Source: Agrobacterium tumefaciens (lineage in GTDB: Bacteria > Pseudomonadota > Alphaproteobacteria > Rhizobiales > Rhizobiaceae). From it: DNA of 64,000 nt. The translations under genes were made by a program, and so were the position numbers. The notes below the pieces were generated by a model, which saw only the letters and a list, made by a program, of their open reading frames with translations, did not search any database and was not told the DNA's origin. Below, piece by piece: positions 26,101 to 33,960 of the stretch (the stretch's first letter is position 1; each line of letters begins with the position of its first letter). The stretch covers positions 1 through 64,000 of the forward strand of contig CP048487.1 of NCBI GenBank assembly GCA_025560025.1. Direction: 5' to 3'.

Positions 26101-26567
26101 GAGCCATGTACAATTCCGGCGTCGTGAATCAGGCGCAAACCCTCCGCGACCCGTCTAATATTGCGCCAAAAAACGTAGCGACCCGTATTCGTCATGAAGC
26201 GGCTTTTGCGCGCCTTCTTTCGGTGCGACGAGCCTGCGATGGGGCTGCCAGGGTCAAGCATGACGATCGCAATCTCGTCTTTATCCTCGGCAACCTCAAG
26301 CACCTCAACAAGAACGTCGCGCGCCACTTTCGATGTGAGCACACGCCGAATTCGCCTTTGGGCTCGTGCCACGATGCCTTTCAGGTCTTCGTCGAAAGGC
26401 GTCCGCGTCTTGGGAAATAAGCGCAACACATAATGTTCGCCGTCATCAATGCCGACGGCAGAACGTAGGTGTGAGTTCCATCGATCGACTGGGGAATGAA
26501 ACGCATCTTCCGCGAACCGGAACCGGCTTCCTAGCGATTTGTTCTTTGCATCTTTATCGCGAGCCAT
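23139..26567 (-). CDS. mkoA: Mokosh type I-like MkoA, pseudokinase-SF1 helicase
   Basis: 1142 aa. Residues about 30-260 resemble a Ser/Thr kinase, but the catalytic loop reads HGSVSEQTIF (154-163) instead of HRDxKxxN and the DFG position reads GFE, so it is probably a pseudokinase. Residues 590-1100 are a UPF1/DNA2-like (COG1112) SF1 helicase: Walker A GPPGVGKT 613-620, Walker B FIEEAA about 767, GDHKQLSP 793-800, QSRMHP 891-896, SFQGGEAD about 1034 and LLSRAKQK about 1071. STK-plus-helicase with a following PLD gene is the Mokosh type I architecture. Transcribed from the short divergent region at 26568-26656. Confidence 0.85.
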   Translation of the reverse strand: MARDKDAKNKSLGSRFRFAEDAFHSPVDRWNSHLRSAVGIDDGEHYVLRLFPKTRTPFDEDLKGIVARAQRRIRRVLTSKVARDVLVEVLEVAEDKDEIAIVMLDPGSPIAGSSHRKKARKSRFMTNTGRYVFWRNIRRVAEGLRLIHDAGIVHGSVSEQTIFGASDETEGYRLGGFEACIHISDGVLGANEHLFDPSASISFRQDWKDLARTARSILGADSDEGPALSAIERRMLERLAEPPQFQLFDGNVVIRELDEVISDVGRAGSSAEGELVLYPGHGVAQRDLPFLTSGVIQATETDEIFKFVENDLLNPSVRAKSTGQDKVRLITDVAVYDLKLQTDFTATIEAAHKRQPNDWLDGAIEIAHRLQLSRHRGGAEERVRRLGHGAKRWKDLFGHPEDDRKPDDVSTWYALILLEAFTLLREQFRIYPVQISPMVDPDEKDVVTVILVEDPEREERRKRIGLKKTVTALQSEMRYDDGKPNWTLSPVDDLVFSRERSPELSFEECKLVEGQLTLTFTTNHLPTLGDNLFLRPKRDTGTERAIRRRLLNIVAARQNVELLRSLDDPAQVALDDVLREIAAPGEPIEDMDPTKIAAWDSIVAGRSINVVVGPPGVGKTFLISNLVKSILQRTPDAKILVSAQNHETLVHMEDELRKCLAERASIIVRVEKSQNSVEDSTLRQSSVALLKSAAQSVGSRPAITRNQSRQIEQTLKPIDTAEAAQADRILRDTDNLMLRSADVTLATTSSNTIEEMIADGEQFDWVFIEEAARANGAELIGALLLGNRRVMIGDHKQLSPFDSAERQRFYDPSTAAELLVDAQEKLSAISDLPPEVDEAFSSLKSNSFLLSDVLAAATRLEEPFRTIAEREDERQAATGRESSISTTLQEQSRMHPAICDLVSNTFYQKKLVSSDRVKEREQKVDVVNGLPASPIVLLDLPSLSVARRRSFEEKVKRSYKNEVEAAALITAMKDLKPVIGKDGRRPTLVVLSPYLAQVNHLERKLRQFINVRSDTLFGFSSPRGNGKFVYTSDSFQGGEADVVLASLVRNNVFVGTRALGFIKSPQRMNVLLSRAKQKLILATSRKFIKNAVDGIDPDNTNEEFRFLTLMLNEISQLETQDFPHLGPGVSVVVADENGRLKK

Positions 26568-26656
26568 TTTTAGTTGTCTCAGCCGGTTAAATTGTAAGAA
26601 TCATCTGAAAAATATTAGGTTCGCCAGCATACGTTTTTCAAGCGGCGGAAAAATCT

Positions 26657-28894
26657 ATGCACGAACTTCGCGCTAATGGTGTATCGAATCGATATGAGGG
26701 GCCCAGGGCGACGCCGAAGGAGAAGGCATTGGAAGAAGCTGAGACTGTCCAGAGGACGGAAAGTGAAGTCTTTGCCGAGCTCGAAATCTTGTGCGCTTCT
26801 CCGGGATTTATTCACGCGATCGCCTATTTTTGCTTTCGGGATAATCTCATCCGATACAGCGGCCAGCTCGGCGTCAGAGACATGGATTCTCATTATGAGG
26901 GCTCCAGTCTCCTGCGAAGTGAAATCTCGACATTGATAGGCCTGATGGTTCGCAGTCCGTGGACAACGGATATGCCGGCGCCGGAAGCCCTGCAGGGCTA
27001 CATCGATAGCACCGACGAACTTATGCAAGAGCTTCATCATGCCATGGCCGCCGAGGCTTTCTTCGGCGGGAGAGATCTGGCAGGTCTGTTGGCCGGCAGA
27101 GATCCGTTTCAGGATGGAGCCGCGATGCGGGAACCCATCTTCTACGGCGGTGAATCTGCTTACAATTTCCAGTACAAAGCCCTTACCGAGCTGAAATACC
27201 GCGCCGATGAGGAGTGGCTCGAGAAGACACGCGGCTTCAGCATCACGGAGGCACTCTTAGTCGCGAAGGCGATTGGTGACCATCACCTTCATCGCCTAGG
27301 CCTTCTTCGCAAGGAAATGCGAGCACAGTCCCCGGACCAATGGACGTTTCTTCCCGCTTTTACCTTTACGATCAAAGATATTGCGGCTCGCGCTGAGATC
27401 GCAATTGGGAGGGTCGAAGCGATCCTAGCTGCATTCAAGTTTGGCAGGCACGAGCGCAACAGCGCATTTATCGGCTTGAGTGAATTCAATGAGGCGAACG
27501 CCCGGCCGATTCTAGCTTGCGGAGACGGCGGCTATATCCTCCTGCAACACTACCAACTGCAGGAATCACTCTACGAGTCGCCGTTTTTCTGGATGATGGC
27601 GGACGACGATTATCGCTCTACCGCTACCGCCAACCGGGGCATTTTCACAGAATCCTATTCGAGTGAGCGCCTTCGCTCGGTGTTTGGCCCCTCCCGTGTC
27701 CTAACGAATATTGACATCTACCGCGGGAAGAATCGGTACGCGGAGGCCGATGCGCTCGTCCTTTTCGGTAACCAGGCGATTGTTGTTCAAGCGAAATCAA
27801 AACGCCTTACTCTGAATGCGCGCAAAGGAAACGACCTGGCGCTCAAAGACGATTTTAAAAAGGCCGTTGCGAACGCCTATGATCAAGCGCTTCTCTGCGC
27901 AGGCGCATTGCAGCGTCCGAGCGACTTTGTCTTTCGAGACATGCAGGGACGGGAACTTAAGATTGCCGGCCCAGTTGAAATCATCTATCCGATGTGTGTC
28001 CTCGCCGATCACTATCCCGCTTTGACTTTCCAGGCGCGGCAGTTCCTCAAGATAGAGGCCGACAAGATCGTCCGAAGTCCGCTCGTCACGGACGTGTTCA
28101 CACTAGACATCATCGCGGAATTTCTGGAGACGCCGCTCCACTTTCTGAACTACCTGGATTTGCGCGCACGCTCTTACACCAAGCTGCTGATCACCAACGA
28201 GTTGATCCCGCTTTCGTACCACCTCAGGAATAACCTATGGCTCGATGACAAGTACGATATGGTCAATCTTGGTGACGACTTTACGGCTCACGTGGACGTA
28301 GCCATGGCGGTCCGGCGTCAAGGCGCTTCTGGAAGCCGAGAGATCAAAGGAGTTTTGACTCGATATAGGGGCACGCCGCTAGGAGCGATAGTAGCACAGA
28401 TCGAAGCCAGTGCGAGCCCGGAACTGACAGAACCGGGAATGTGGCTTTTGCAACTTTCGGACAGCTCAGCAAATGGTCTTTCACGTGCTTTAGACTTGCA
28501 AAATAAAGCGGCTGTCCGCGAAGCGAAGACGAAGGATATTTCACTTCCTTTCGACGCACAGCACGCAGGTATGACGATCCATATAAATTCGCTTCCTGAG
28601 GATCTCGCGAGAGAGAAAATCCTGCAACATGCGCGAATAAAGAAGTACGAATTGAGGGCTGAACGATGGTATGGGATGGTCCTACACTCCGGTGATCTCC
28701 AAATGAGGCAGGCCGTAGTGTTGTCCGATCCATGGCAGCCGAGTTCGGTGATGGATGCGACCCTAGCAAAATTGCCTCGTCGGTCACCGGCGCCACTAGA
28801 TCAGGTCAGTTTGCGGGTTGGCAAAATAGGTCGCAACGAGCAATGCTCATGCGGAAGCGGCCTCAAGTTCAAAAAGTGTTGTCTCAATCGATGA
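26657..28894 (+). CDS. PD-(D/E)xK nuclease-like protein with C-terminal SEC-C motif
   Basis: 745 aa, no close family recognised. In the middle, NRYAEADALVLFGNQAIVVQAKSKR has the spacing of a PD-(D/E)xK (NERD-like) active site: D365 and Q378-x-K380. The last residues CSCGSGLKFKKCC form a SEC-C zinc motif, often an accessory nucleic-acid or protein-binding tail. It is divergent from mkoA with an 89-bp shared upstream region and convergent with the Hxs operon. Its place between two Mokosh-like loci suggests a defence role. The start 26657 has a weak ribosome-binding site (GCGGAAAAA), and other in-frame starts are possible. Confidence 0.75.
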   Translation: MHELRANGVSNRYEGPRATPKEKALEEAETVQRTESEVFAELEILCASPGFIHAIAYFCFRDNLIRYSGQLGVRDMDSHYEGSSLLRSEISTLIGLMVRSPWTTDMPAPEALQGYIDSTDELMQELHHAMAAEAFFGGRDLAGLLAGRDPFQDGAAMREPIFYGGESAYNFQYKALTELKYRADEEWLEKTRGFSITEALLVAKAIGDHHLHRLGLLRKEMRAQSPDQWTFLPAFTFTIKDIAARAEIAIGRVEAILAAFKFGRHERNSAFIGLSEFNEANARPILACGDGGYILLQHYQLQESLYESPFFWMMADDDYRSTATANRGIFTESYSSERLRSVFGPSRVLTNIDIYRGKNRYAEADALVLFGNQAIVVQAKSKRLTLNARKGNDLALKDDFKKAVANAYDQALLCAGALQRPSDFVFRDMQGRELKIAGPVEIIYPMCVLADHYPALTFQARQFLKIEADKIVRSPLVTDVFTLDIIAEFLETPLHFLNYLDLRARSYTKLLITNELIPLSYHLRNNLWLDDKYDMVNLGDDFTAHVDVAMAVRRQGASGSREIKGVLTRYRGTPLGAIVAQIEASASPELTEPGMWLLQLSDSSANGLSRALDLQNKAAVREAKTKDISLPFDAQHAGMTIHINSLPEDLAREKILQHARIKKYELRAERWYGMVLHSGDLQMRQAVVLSDPWQPSSVMDATLAKLPRRSPAPLDQVSLRVGKIGRNEQCSCGSGLKFKKCCLNR

Positions 28895-28997
28895 GCGGTT
28901 GGGGAGCGTCAAATGCTTGCAATTCAAGCACTTAACTGAGGTTTATCACGGGTCGCCGGTTCAGATCCCATCAAGAACTTAGTGTTCCTCCTGTGAG

Positions 28998-29657
28998 TTA
29001 ATCGCTCCGAAGGAATTTCGCATTTACCCATCCATCTCGGCCGGTTTCCGTCACAAGGATGTGCACCCATCCGGATTCCTCCATTATAACAGCGACCACG
29101 GTCCCCGTCGGCAGTATCTCAATCAATGGTGACGTCGGATCAGGCGATTTGCGCATGTTGAGGTTGGTTATGGTTCTGGCAGGTTTTGCGTTCTTTTGAT
29201 CCGAGACTGGAGCGATCGCGATTTGGGGTGTTGATTTTATCTCTTTCGTGATCAGTGGCGGGAGAGGGGGAACTACGGCGTCAGTTACGGCTGCGATAGA
29301 GCCATTTTCGATTTTTTGCGCCAATGCGGATTTAACTGCGACATCGAATGCCAATTTCAGGTCTTCTTCGATATTTCGAGATTGCCGAGCAGACGTCTGT
29401 CCTGGCGCCACTTTTTGTTCGTCCGCGAGTTTGCTGTTGTTCGGATTAGTTGGAAGCGGTGTTGTCAGAGAATCACCAGATAGGCCTGTGCTTGCATCCT
29501 TGGCCCCGAGCGAGACCGAACCCGAATTCGCATTTTGATATCGCGCAGAAGTGTTTTCACCGTGCGATGTTTTATGCTTGGAAGATATGTGCGCCAAAAA
29601 AGTAGCGCCGGCAGTCATGCCAACGATGATCCAGAAATTTCGATAGGGTGCGGACAT
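28998..29657 (-). CDS. Membrane-anchored SH3-domain protein, last gene of the mkoC-hxs operon
   Basis: 219 aa. An N-terminal hydrophobic segment (NFWIIVGMTAGATFLAHI) anchors it, then a long low-complexity linker, and a C-terminal bacterial SH3 domain (TITNLNMRKSPDPTSPLIEILPTGTVVAVI ... GWVNAKFLRSD). Such SH3b domains bind peptidoglycan or peptides in the envelope. It starts 6 bases after the stop of the upstream HhH-protein gene, so it belongs to the same transcript. The HxsA product also has a peptidoglycan-binding domain, which links both ends of the operon to the cell wall. Confidence 0.8.
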   Translation of the reverse strand: MSAPYRNFWIIVGMTAGATFLAHISSKHKTSHGENTSARYQNANSGSVSLGAKDASTGLSGDSLTTPLPTNPNNSKLADEQKVAPGQTSARQSRNIEEDLKLAFDVAVKSALAQKIENGSIAAVTDAVVPPLPPLITKEIKSTPQIAIAPVSDQKNAKPARTITNLNMRKSPDPTSPLIEILPTGTVVAVIMEESGWVHILVTETGRDGWVNAKFLRSD

Positions 29658-29663
29658 CGGTTG

Positions 29664-30545
29664 TTATCCTCTGTCAACTTCGACTTGTTTTAAACGAACC
29701 AGCGCGTCAAGCATCGTTTGCGGCGGCGCATTACGAAAAGTCTCTGTTGCTTCCTTTAAGCGATGTAAATCATCAGATGCGTTGCCGAGTTCGCGTTCGA
29801 TCTTCGCGCGTTGTTCACCAATTTTGTTTTTGACGTCTTGAACAGCTTGGGGGTCCGTAGGGATTGACGCGTTGAAAACGAACTTCTTGGTGATCGAACT
29901 CGCCCATGCCTCCATTTCCCCCACAAGAGAAGGTCCGAAGCCCGGTACGCTACCAATACGTCCGTTGCGAACGTCCCATGCCGTTTGGAAACCGTAAGAG
30001 GCAAGCGTGACTTTGCGACCCTGCCCGATGCCAGAAATTTTCGCACGATCAATTGATTGGGATTTCATGTAGCTGATGAACTGAATTTCGCGCTTTTTCT
30101 GTTCAAGCGCGTTGAGCATCTCATGCTCTTTCGCTGGGAGCTTTGCATGGGTATTCGCAAGCGACAGATAGTGATTTCTTGCCTTCTCGAATTTCTCGGG
30201 CCCGGCTTGATTCCGCCAAATCGTTCGTTGCTCTTCCCAGGCTGTTTGGGCACCATCATATTGGGCTTTAAATTTCGTTTTTATGTCTAATGAGCAAACA
30301 GTGGTGAATATTGTGCCAACTGCAAGCGCGGTTCCCCAGAAACCATGCACAGCCAATGCGAGGTAGGAGCCAATCGCAAGAGCCGTTGCGCCAGCAAGGA
30401 CGGTGACATTGCGTTCAAATCTTGCCGCGCGGCCCGCCGCTGATATCTGCACGAGGGGAAGTGGAGCGAGCGCTGCTTCAAGCTCCGGTGGCGCTGTGGG
30501 AGCTGGGATCGCTCGGATTGTCGAAAGAAGCTGGCTAATATCCAT
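29664..30545 (-). CDS. Membrane protein with helix-hairpin-helix domain
   Basis: 293 aa. Two adjacent hydrophobic segments (about 47-65 and 68-85: VTVLAGATALAIGSYLALAV, WGTALAVGTIFTTVCSL) are followed by a charged coiled-coil region and a helix-hairpin-helix module (ISGIGQGRKVTLASYGFQTAWDVRNGRIGSVPGFGPSLVGEME). A second coiled coil lies at the C terminus. The HhH part would face the cytoplasm and might bind DNA or act as a protein module. The family is not recognised. Spacings of 6 bases to both neighbours put it firmly in the Hxs operon. Confidence 0.75.
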   Translation of the reverse strand: MDISQLLSTIRAIPAPTAPPELEAALAPLPLVQISAAGRAARFERNVTVLAGATALAIGSYLALAVHGFWGTALAVGTIFTTVCSLDIKTKFKAQYDGAQTAWEEQRTIWRNQAGPEKFEKARNHYLSLANTHAKLPAKEHEMLNALEQKKREIQFISYMKSQSIDRAKISGIGQGRKVTLASYGFQTAWDVRNGRIGSVPGFGPSLVGEMEAWASSITKKFVFNASIPTDPQAVQDVKNKIGEQRAKIERELGNASDDLHRLKEATETFRNAPPQTMLDALVRLKQVEVDRG

Positions 30546-30551
30546 AGTGAT

Positions 30552-31160
30552 TCAGTTAGCGACGATACCGAAGGCGTTGAGCACTTCGGGCGTAATGGTT
30601 CCGGTGACTTTCAAATTGTAGTCGGTCTGCATGGCGATCAACGCGGTTTTACTGCCTGGGCCGACCTGCCCGTCGATCAAGCCGGAATAATAGCCATACG
30701 CGGTCAACGCTGTTTGCACCTGCATCACAATCCGTTTGAACTTGTCGGTGTTGCCTGCAAGAGGTTTCAGCGGGATGGCAGGTGGTGTCGCCGGCGCGCT
30801 ATAAAGCGGTGCAGGTGTTGCCGGCACGGCCGGTGCTACGGGTACGCTGGGTGCAGACGGGTAGATTGAGCGCGCGGGTGGGGTATAGGATCGAGAGGGT
30901 GATGAATAGGTTGATGACCCACCATAGCTATAGCCTCCGCCGCTGCTTGATCTATGGCTTGAGTGTGAGCGATGACTGGAATGAGATCGGTGTGATCGGT
31001 GGCCCGCAAGGGTGAAAACGTGTTTGAGCTTCAACCGCTCCAGGATAGTTGGAACCGAGCTCTTTTTCTCAACGACTCCGCCAATAGGCATGGCCGCTGT
31101 CTTTGACGGCAGAAAACCCGCCGCCAAAAGCGACGGGATCAGAAATAGCCGCGATTTCAT
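30552..31160 (-). CDS. hxsA: His-Xaa-Ser repeat protein HxsA
   Basis: 202 aa. A Sec signal peptide (residues 1 to about 23) is followed by six tandem H-x-S triplets at residues 54-71 (HRSHRSHSSHRSHSSHRS), a Ser/Tyr/Pro/Ala-rich linker and a C-terminal peptidoglycan-binding-1 domain (about 140-200). This is the architecture of HxsA, the proposed target of two radical-SAM maturases in His-Xaa-Ser systems. The modification is expected at the repeats, but its chemistry is not known to me. Its ATG overlaps the hxsC stop (ATGA). It is probably exported and wall-bound after modification. Confidence 0.92.
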   Translation of the reverse strand: MKSRLFLIPSLLAAGFLPSKTAAMPIGGVVEKKSSVPTILERLKLKHVFTLAGHRSHRSHSSHRSHSSHRSSSGGGYSYGGSSTYSSPSRSYTPPARSIYPSAPSVPVAPAVPATPAPLYSAPATPPAIPLKPLAGNTDKFKRIVMQVQTALTAYGYYSGLIDGQVGPGSKTALIAMQTDYNLKVTGTITPEVLNAFGIVAN

Positions 31161-32245
31161 AATGGCCCCAATGCAGTAAACCCCTCGCTATGATCATACC
31201 ATTGAAAAAAACCACCACAAGTTTCGCGAGCGCTGCAATTATCGCAAAAATCGAGATACTTTCGTTTCCAGTCTGAAATCGTTGATGGAGCATTGGAACG
31301 GTAGGATTCCGGGACGGAGCAGGCCGGGAAATTGTAGAGCCAAGCCTGTGTTCCTCGAACTGTCACAATATCAAGCGCCCGAGCGAGTGGATCAAAATCG
31401 ACAGACGTATCTTTAAACGACGACGTCCAATTCATGCGGCCATAGCCTATGCGCTCGAGTTGCATGACTGCCCAAAACGAAATAAAATTCAGCCTTGTGG
31501 AGATGAATTCGGCAAGCGCCGGGAGGTCATTCCAGTTTTGCTGTAGTACGACCGTTCGAAGCTCGACAGAGGCACCGGCACGCAGCAGCGTAGCAAGTCC
31601 GCGTTCAAGCGTTTTGAATGCACCCTCTTTGCCCACTATTCGATCATGAACTTCGGCTGTTGCAGAGTAGAGTGGAACACCCCACAGGACACGATCCCAA
31701 CCGAAGCCTGCGATTTGTTCGACGTCATTCCCATCGAGGTGCTGTGCGTTCGTTAGAACGTGAAATCGGATGTCGGGTCTTAATTCAATGACCGTGGAGA
31801 GCATTTCGAACAAACGATGCTTGTGAAGCAGCGGCTCGCCGCCGGAGATGCCGATTGTCGCACCCGATGGGGCAAGCATCGCCGCTAGCGCGAAATGCTC
31901 AAACATGTCCTGGTGATACTTTTTAGGCGGCTGCGAGCACATGACGCAAATCTGATCGCATTGTTCGGTGACAAGAAAGGTATTGTGCTCCGAATGAGCT
32001 CGGATCAGGCGATGGGCGCTGACTTGCCCCGGCAGGAGTAGCAGCACGTCACCGTCCATAATCTCACCGGTTCGTGCATAGACACCCAGGGAAAAGCCGT
32101 TGAAATCATACTCCCGGCGGTCTCCGGCAACATCCAGCAGAACAGCATCGTGCGGACCTCGGTCTTCGCACAGTTCTTCACGGAGCCGAACTACGAGCGG
32201 AGTGTCGATCGGTAGCGGATCAACTTTGAGGCGCAAATCGATCAT
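31157..32245 (-). CDS. hxsC: Radical SAM maturase HxsC
   Basis: 362 aa from ATG 32245 (MIDLRLKVDP), which overlaps the hxsB stop as ATGA; a longer frame extending into hxsB is not used. The radical-SAM cluster motif is C-x3-C-x2-C in TEQCDQICVMCSQPPK. GISGGEPLL is the glycine-rich SAM-binding strand. A C-terminal cysteine set (FCDNCSARETCGGF) could hold an auxiliary cluster. HxsC works with HxsB and HxsD on the HxsA repeat protein in this predicted peptide-modification system. Confidence 0.92.
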   Translation of the reverse strand: MIDLRLKVDPLPIDTPLVVRLREELCEDRGPHDAVLLDVAGDRREYDFNGFSLGVYARTGEIMDGDVLLLLPGQVSAHRLIRAHSEHNTFLVTEQCDQICVMCSQPPKKYHQDMFEHFALAAMLAPSGATIGISGGEPLLHKHRLFEMLSTVIELRPDIRFHVLTNAQHLDGNDVEQIAGFGWDRVLWGVPLYSATAEVHDRIVGKEGAFKTLERGLATLLRAGASVELRTVVLQQNWNDLPALAEFISTRLNFISFWAVMQLERIGYGRMNWTSSFKDTSVDFDPLARALDIVTVRGTQAWLYNFPACSVPESYRSNAPSTISDWKRKYLDFCDNCSARETCGGFFQWYDHSEGFTALGPL

Positions 32246-33651
32246 CGGTGAAACTTCGAAAATGATCGGTCGAACCGGACAGATCCCGACCAAATCGCGA
32301 GGGACTTCTGGACCTTGGGATCCTCTGAGTAGATCAGGGAAAAAATCTTGTCGAAGATATAAGTGTGGCGCTGGCAAAAGTCAGTGAGATGCTTTGGATG
32401 GTCGATACGTCCATAACGTGATAGATCGTCGACCAGATCAACACCGCAAAAAGCCTGATAGGGACAGTGGACGCAATCGGGATGGAAGTTGTTGACCGCT
32501 TCGCCGTTCAGGACCTTGATCTTGTCTGGTTTCAGACCAGTGAAAACATCCCCCATTGACAGATCGAGTTGCCCCACACGGGTGACCATTCGCGCTTCGT
32601 CGGTCGGATAAAACTTGCCATCGTAGTCGATCACAACATAGCTTTGGCCAATGATGTTGGGGTTGCGGAGATCGGTGTGATGGTTGTGGCCTGACCGCAG
32701 GACACGCCTTAGACAGTGCGTAAAGTAATATTCTTCTACGGCCAGATCTGCATCCCAGTTGTATGAAATCAGTTCATCGATGAACAGGAAGTGATATCGG
32801 TTCCAGGCAGCAGCACTCGCCCGGGCATCAAACCTTTTGCGTGCAAAGCCCTGATAGTTCACGGGTCGCAGATAAATCGACCGGATTCCATAGTGAACAA
32901 AAGTGTCGATCAGCGCCCTTGGGACCGGGGGATTGCGCGGGTCAACGGTTGGAAGGGCAGAGACTTTGTCGGCACCGAGCCGTTCGACCGCGGCGTCAAG
33001 GTTCTCGAAGAACGCGGATGTTCTTTCCGTTGTTACGGTACGCTGAGCCTGATGGATTTCCCGGGTTGCATCGAGTGAGGTGCTCGTGAAAACATCTGGC
33101 TCATTCAGGACTGCCCAAGCCTCGTCCGAGACATCTTGCAGGTTTGTACAGATGACAAACTCGCATTGATCAAATCTGGCCCGACAGAATGCCAGCACCT
33201 GCTTGATGACATCCAGACGGAGTAAAGGTTCGCCCCCCTGGAACTCTATCTTGATGTTCCTGGTCGACAGTCCGCCCAGGAACTCAAAAACGGCTGCCAG
33301 CGTCTCCTCGCTCCAGTCGAATCCCGGCGTACCTTCGTTCACCCGCGAAACCTGGCAGTAGCCGCAGGCGAGATTGCATCGCAGCGTTGGTACCAGGATC
33401 ACGTAGTCCATTTCGGACGGGAGGTAGAGGCGGCTGGCGAAGCGATGTTCGAAGCCCAAATACGCGAGGTCACCCAATTCATCAAAAGCGTGGCCATTGG
33501 CGTTCAGAAACTGGAGGTCAGAGGAACTCAATTCGTCGCGGGCATACCGGTCAAGAAACGCCTCGTCTGCTTTGAAATAACCGCCGGCGTCATCTGCGAA
33601 AAGTACGTGCCCGTCGTTGCCGATGCGAAACTTAAGAGGAGCGACCAGCAA
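32242..33651 (-). CDS. hxsB: Radical SAM/SPASM-type maturase HxsB
   Basis: 469 aa from a TTG start at 33651, inside the end of hxsD (20-base overlap). The motif C-x3-C-x2-C is in TLRCNLACGYCQVSR and the SAM-binding strand is EFQGGEPLLRL. The C-terminal half has the extra cysteines DCVHCPYQAFCGVD, as in SPASM-type maturases that carry auxiliary Fe-S clusters and modify ribosomally made peptides. An N-terminal domain of about 80 residues may recognise the substrate. Confidence 0.92.
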   Translation of the reverse strand: MLVAPLKFRIGNDGHVLFADDAGGYFKADEAFLDRYARDELSSSDLQFLNANGHAFDELGDLAYLGFEHRFASRLYLPSEMDYVILVPTLRCNLACGYCQVSRVNEGTPGFDWSEETLAAVFEFLGGLSTRNIKIEFQGGEPLLRLDVIKQVLAFCRARFDQCEFVICTNLQDVSDEAWAVLNEPDVFTSTSLDATREIHQAQRTVTTERTSAFFENLDAAVERLGADKVSALPTVDPRNPPVPRALIDTFVHYGIRSIYLRPVNYQGFARKRFDARASAAAWNRYHFLFIDELISYNWDADLAVEEYYFTHCLRRVLRSGHNHHTDLRNPNIIGQSYVVIDYDGKFYPTDEARMVTRVGQLDLSMGDVFTGLKPDKIKVLNGEAVNNFHPDCVHCPYQAFCGVDLVDDLSRYGRIDHPKHLTDFCQRHTYIFDKIFSLIYSEDPKVQKSLAIWSGSVRFDRSFSKFHR

Positions 33652-33907
33652 GGCCGGTTACTCCCTCGATCAGTATTTTGCGTAGCGGCAACGTCTGCTC
33701 AAAAATTTTCTGACGGTAGAGACAGAACTGGAAGTCCTGTTTCACGCGTGGATCGTCTGCATTCGGTCCCGTAAAGCGAACCGAACTCCCTTCCACGGTC
33801 AAGTCGACCTCCGGGTATAAATATCGGAAGCGAACGGACGCATCCGGGAGCCATGGCTGTAGCTTCTCATCGATGAACAATTCTGAACCGCTTCGTTGTG
33901 TTTCCAT
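33632..33907 (-). CDS. hxsD: His-Xaa-Ser system protein HxsD
   Basis: 91 aa, mixed alpha/beta, no signal peptide. Position directly before hxsB, size and sequence (IDEKLQPWLPDASVRFRYLYPEVDLTVEG..., a helical C terminus with LYRQKIFEQT) fit HxsD, the small accessory component found in every Hxs locus. It may be a substrate-recognition or scaffold subunit; this is inference. Confidence 0.85.
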   Translation of the reverse strand: METQRSGSELFIDEKLQPWLPDASVRFRYLYPEVDLTVEGSSVRFTGPNADDPRVKQDFQFCLYRQKIFEQTLPLRKILIEGVTGLAGRSS

Positions 33908-33960
33908 TTCTAAACCAGTCCACAGAGTTGACCCTCACAGGCTGCAAGACAAGAGATATA

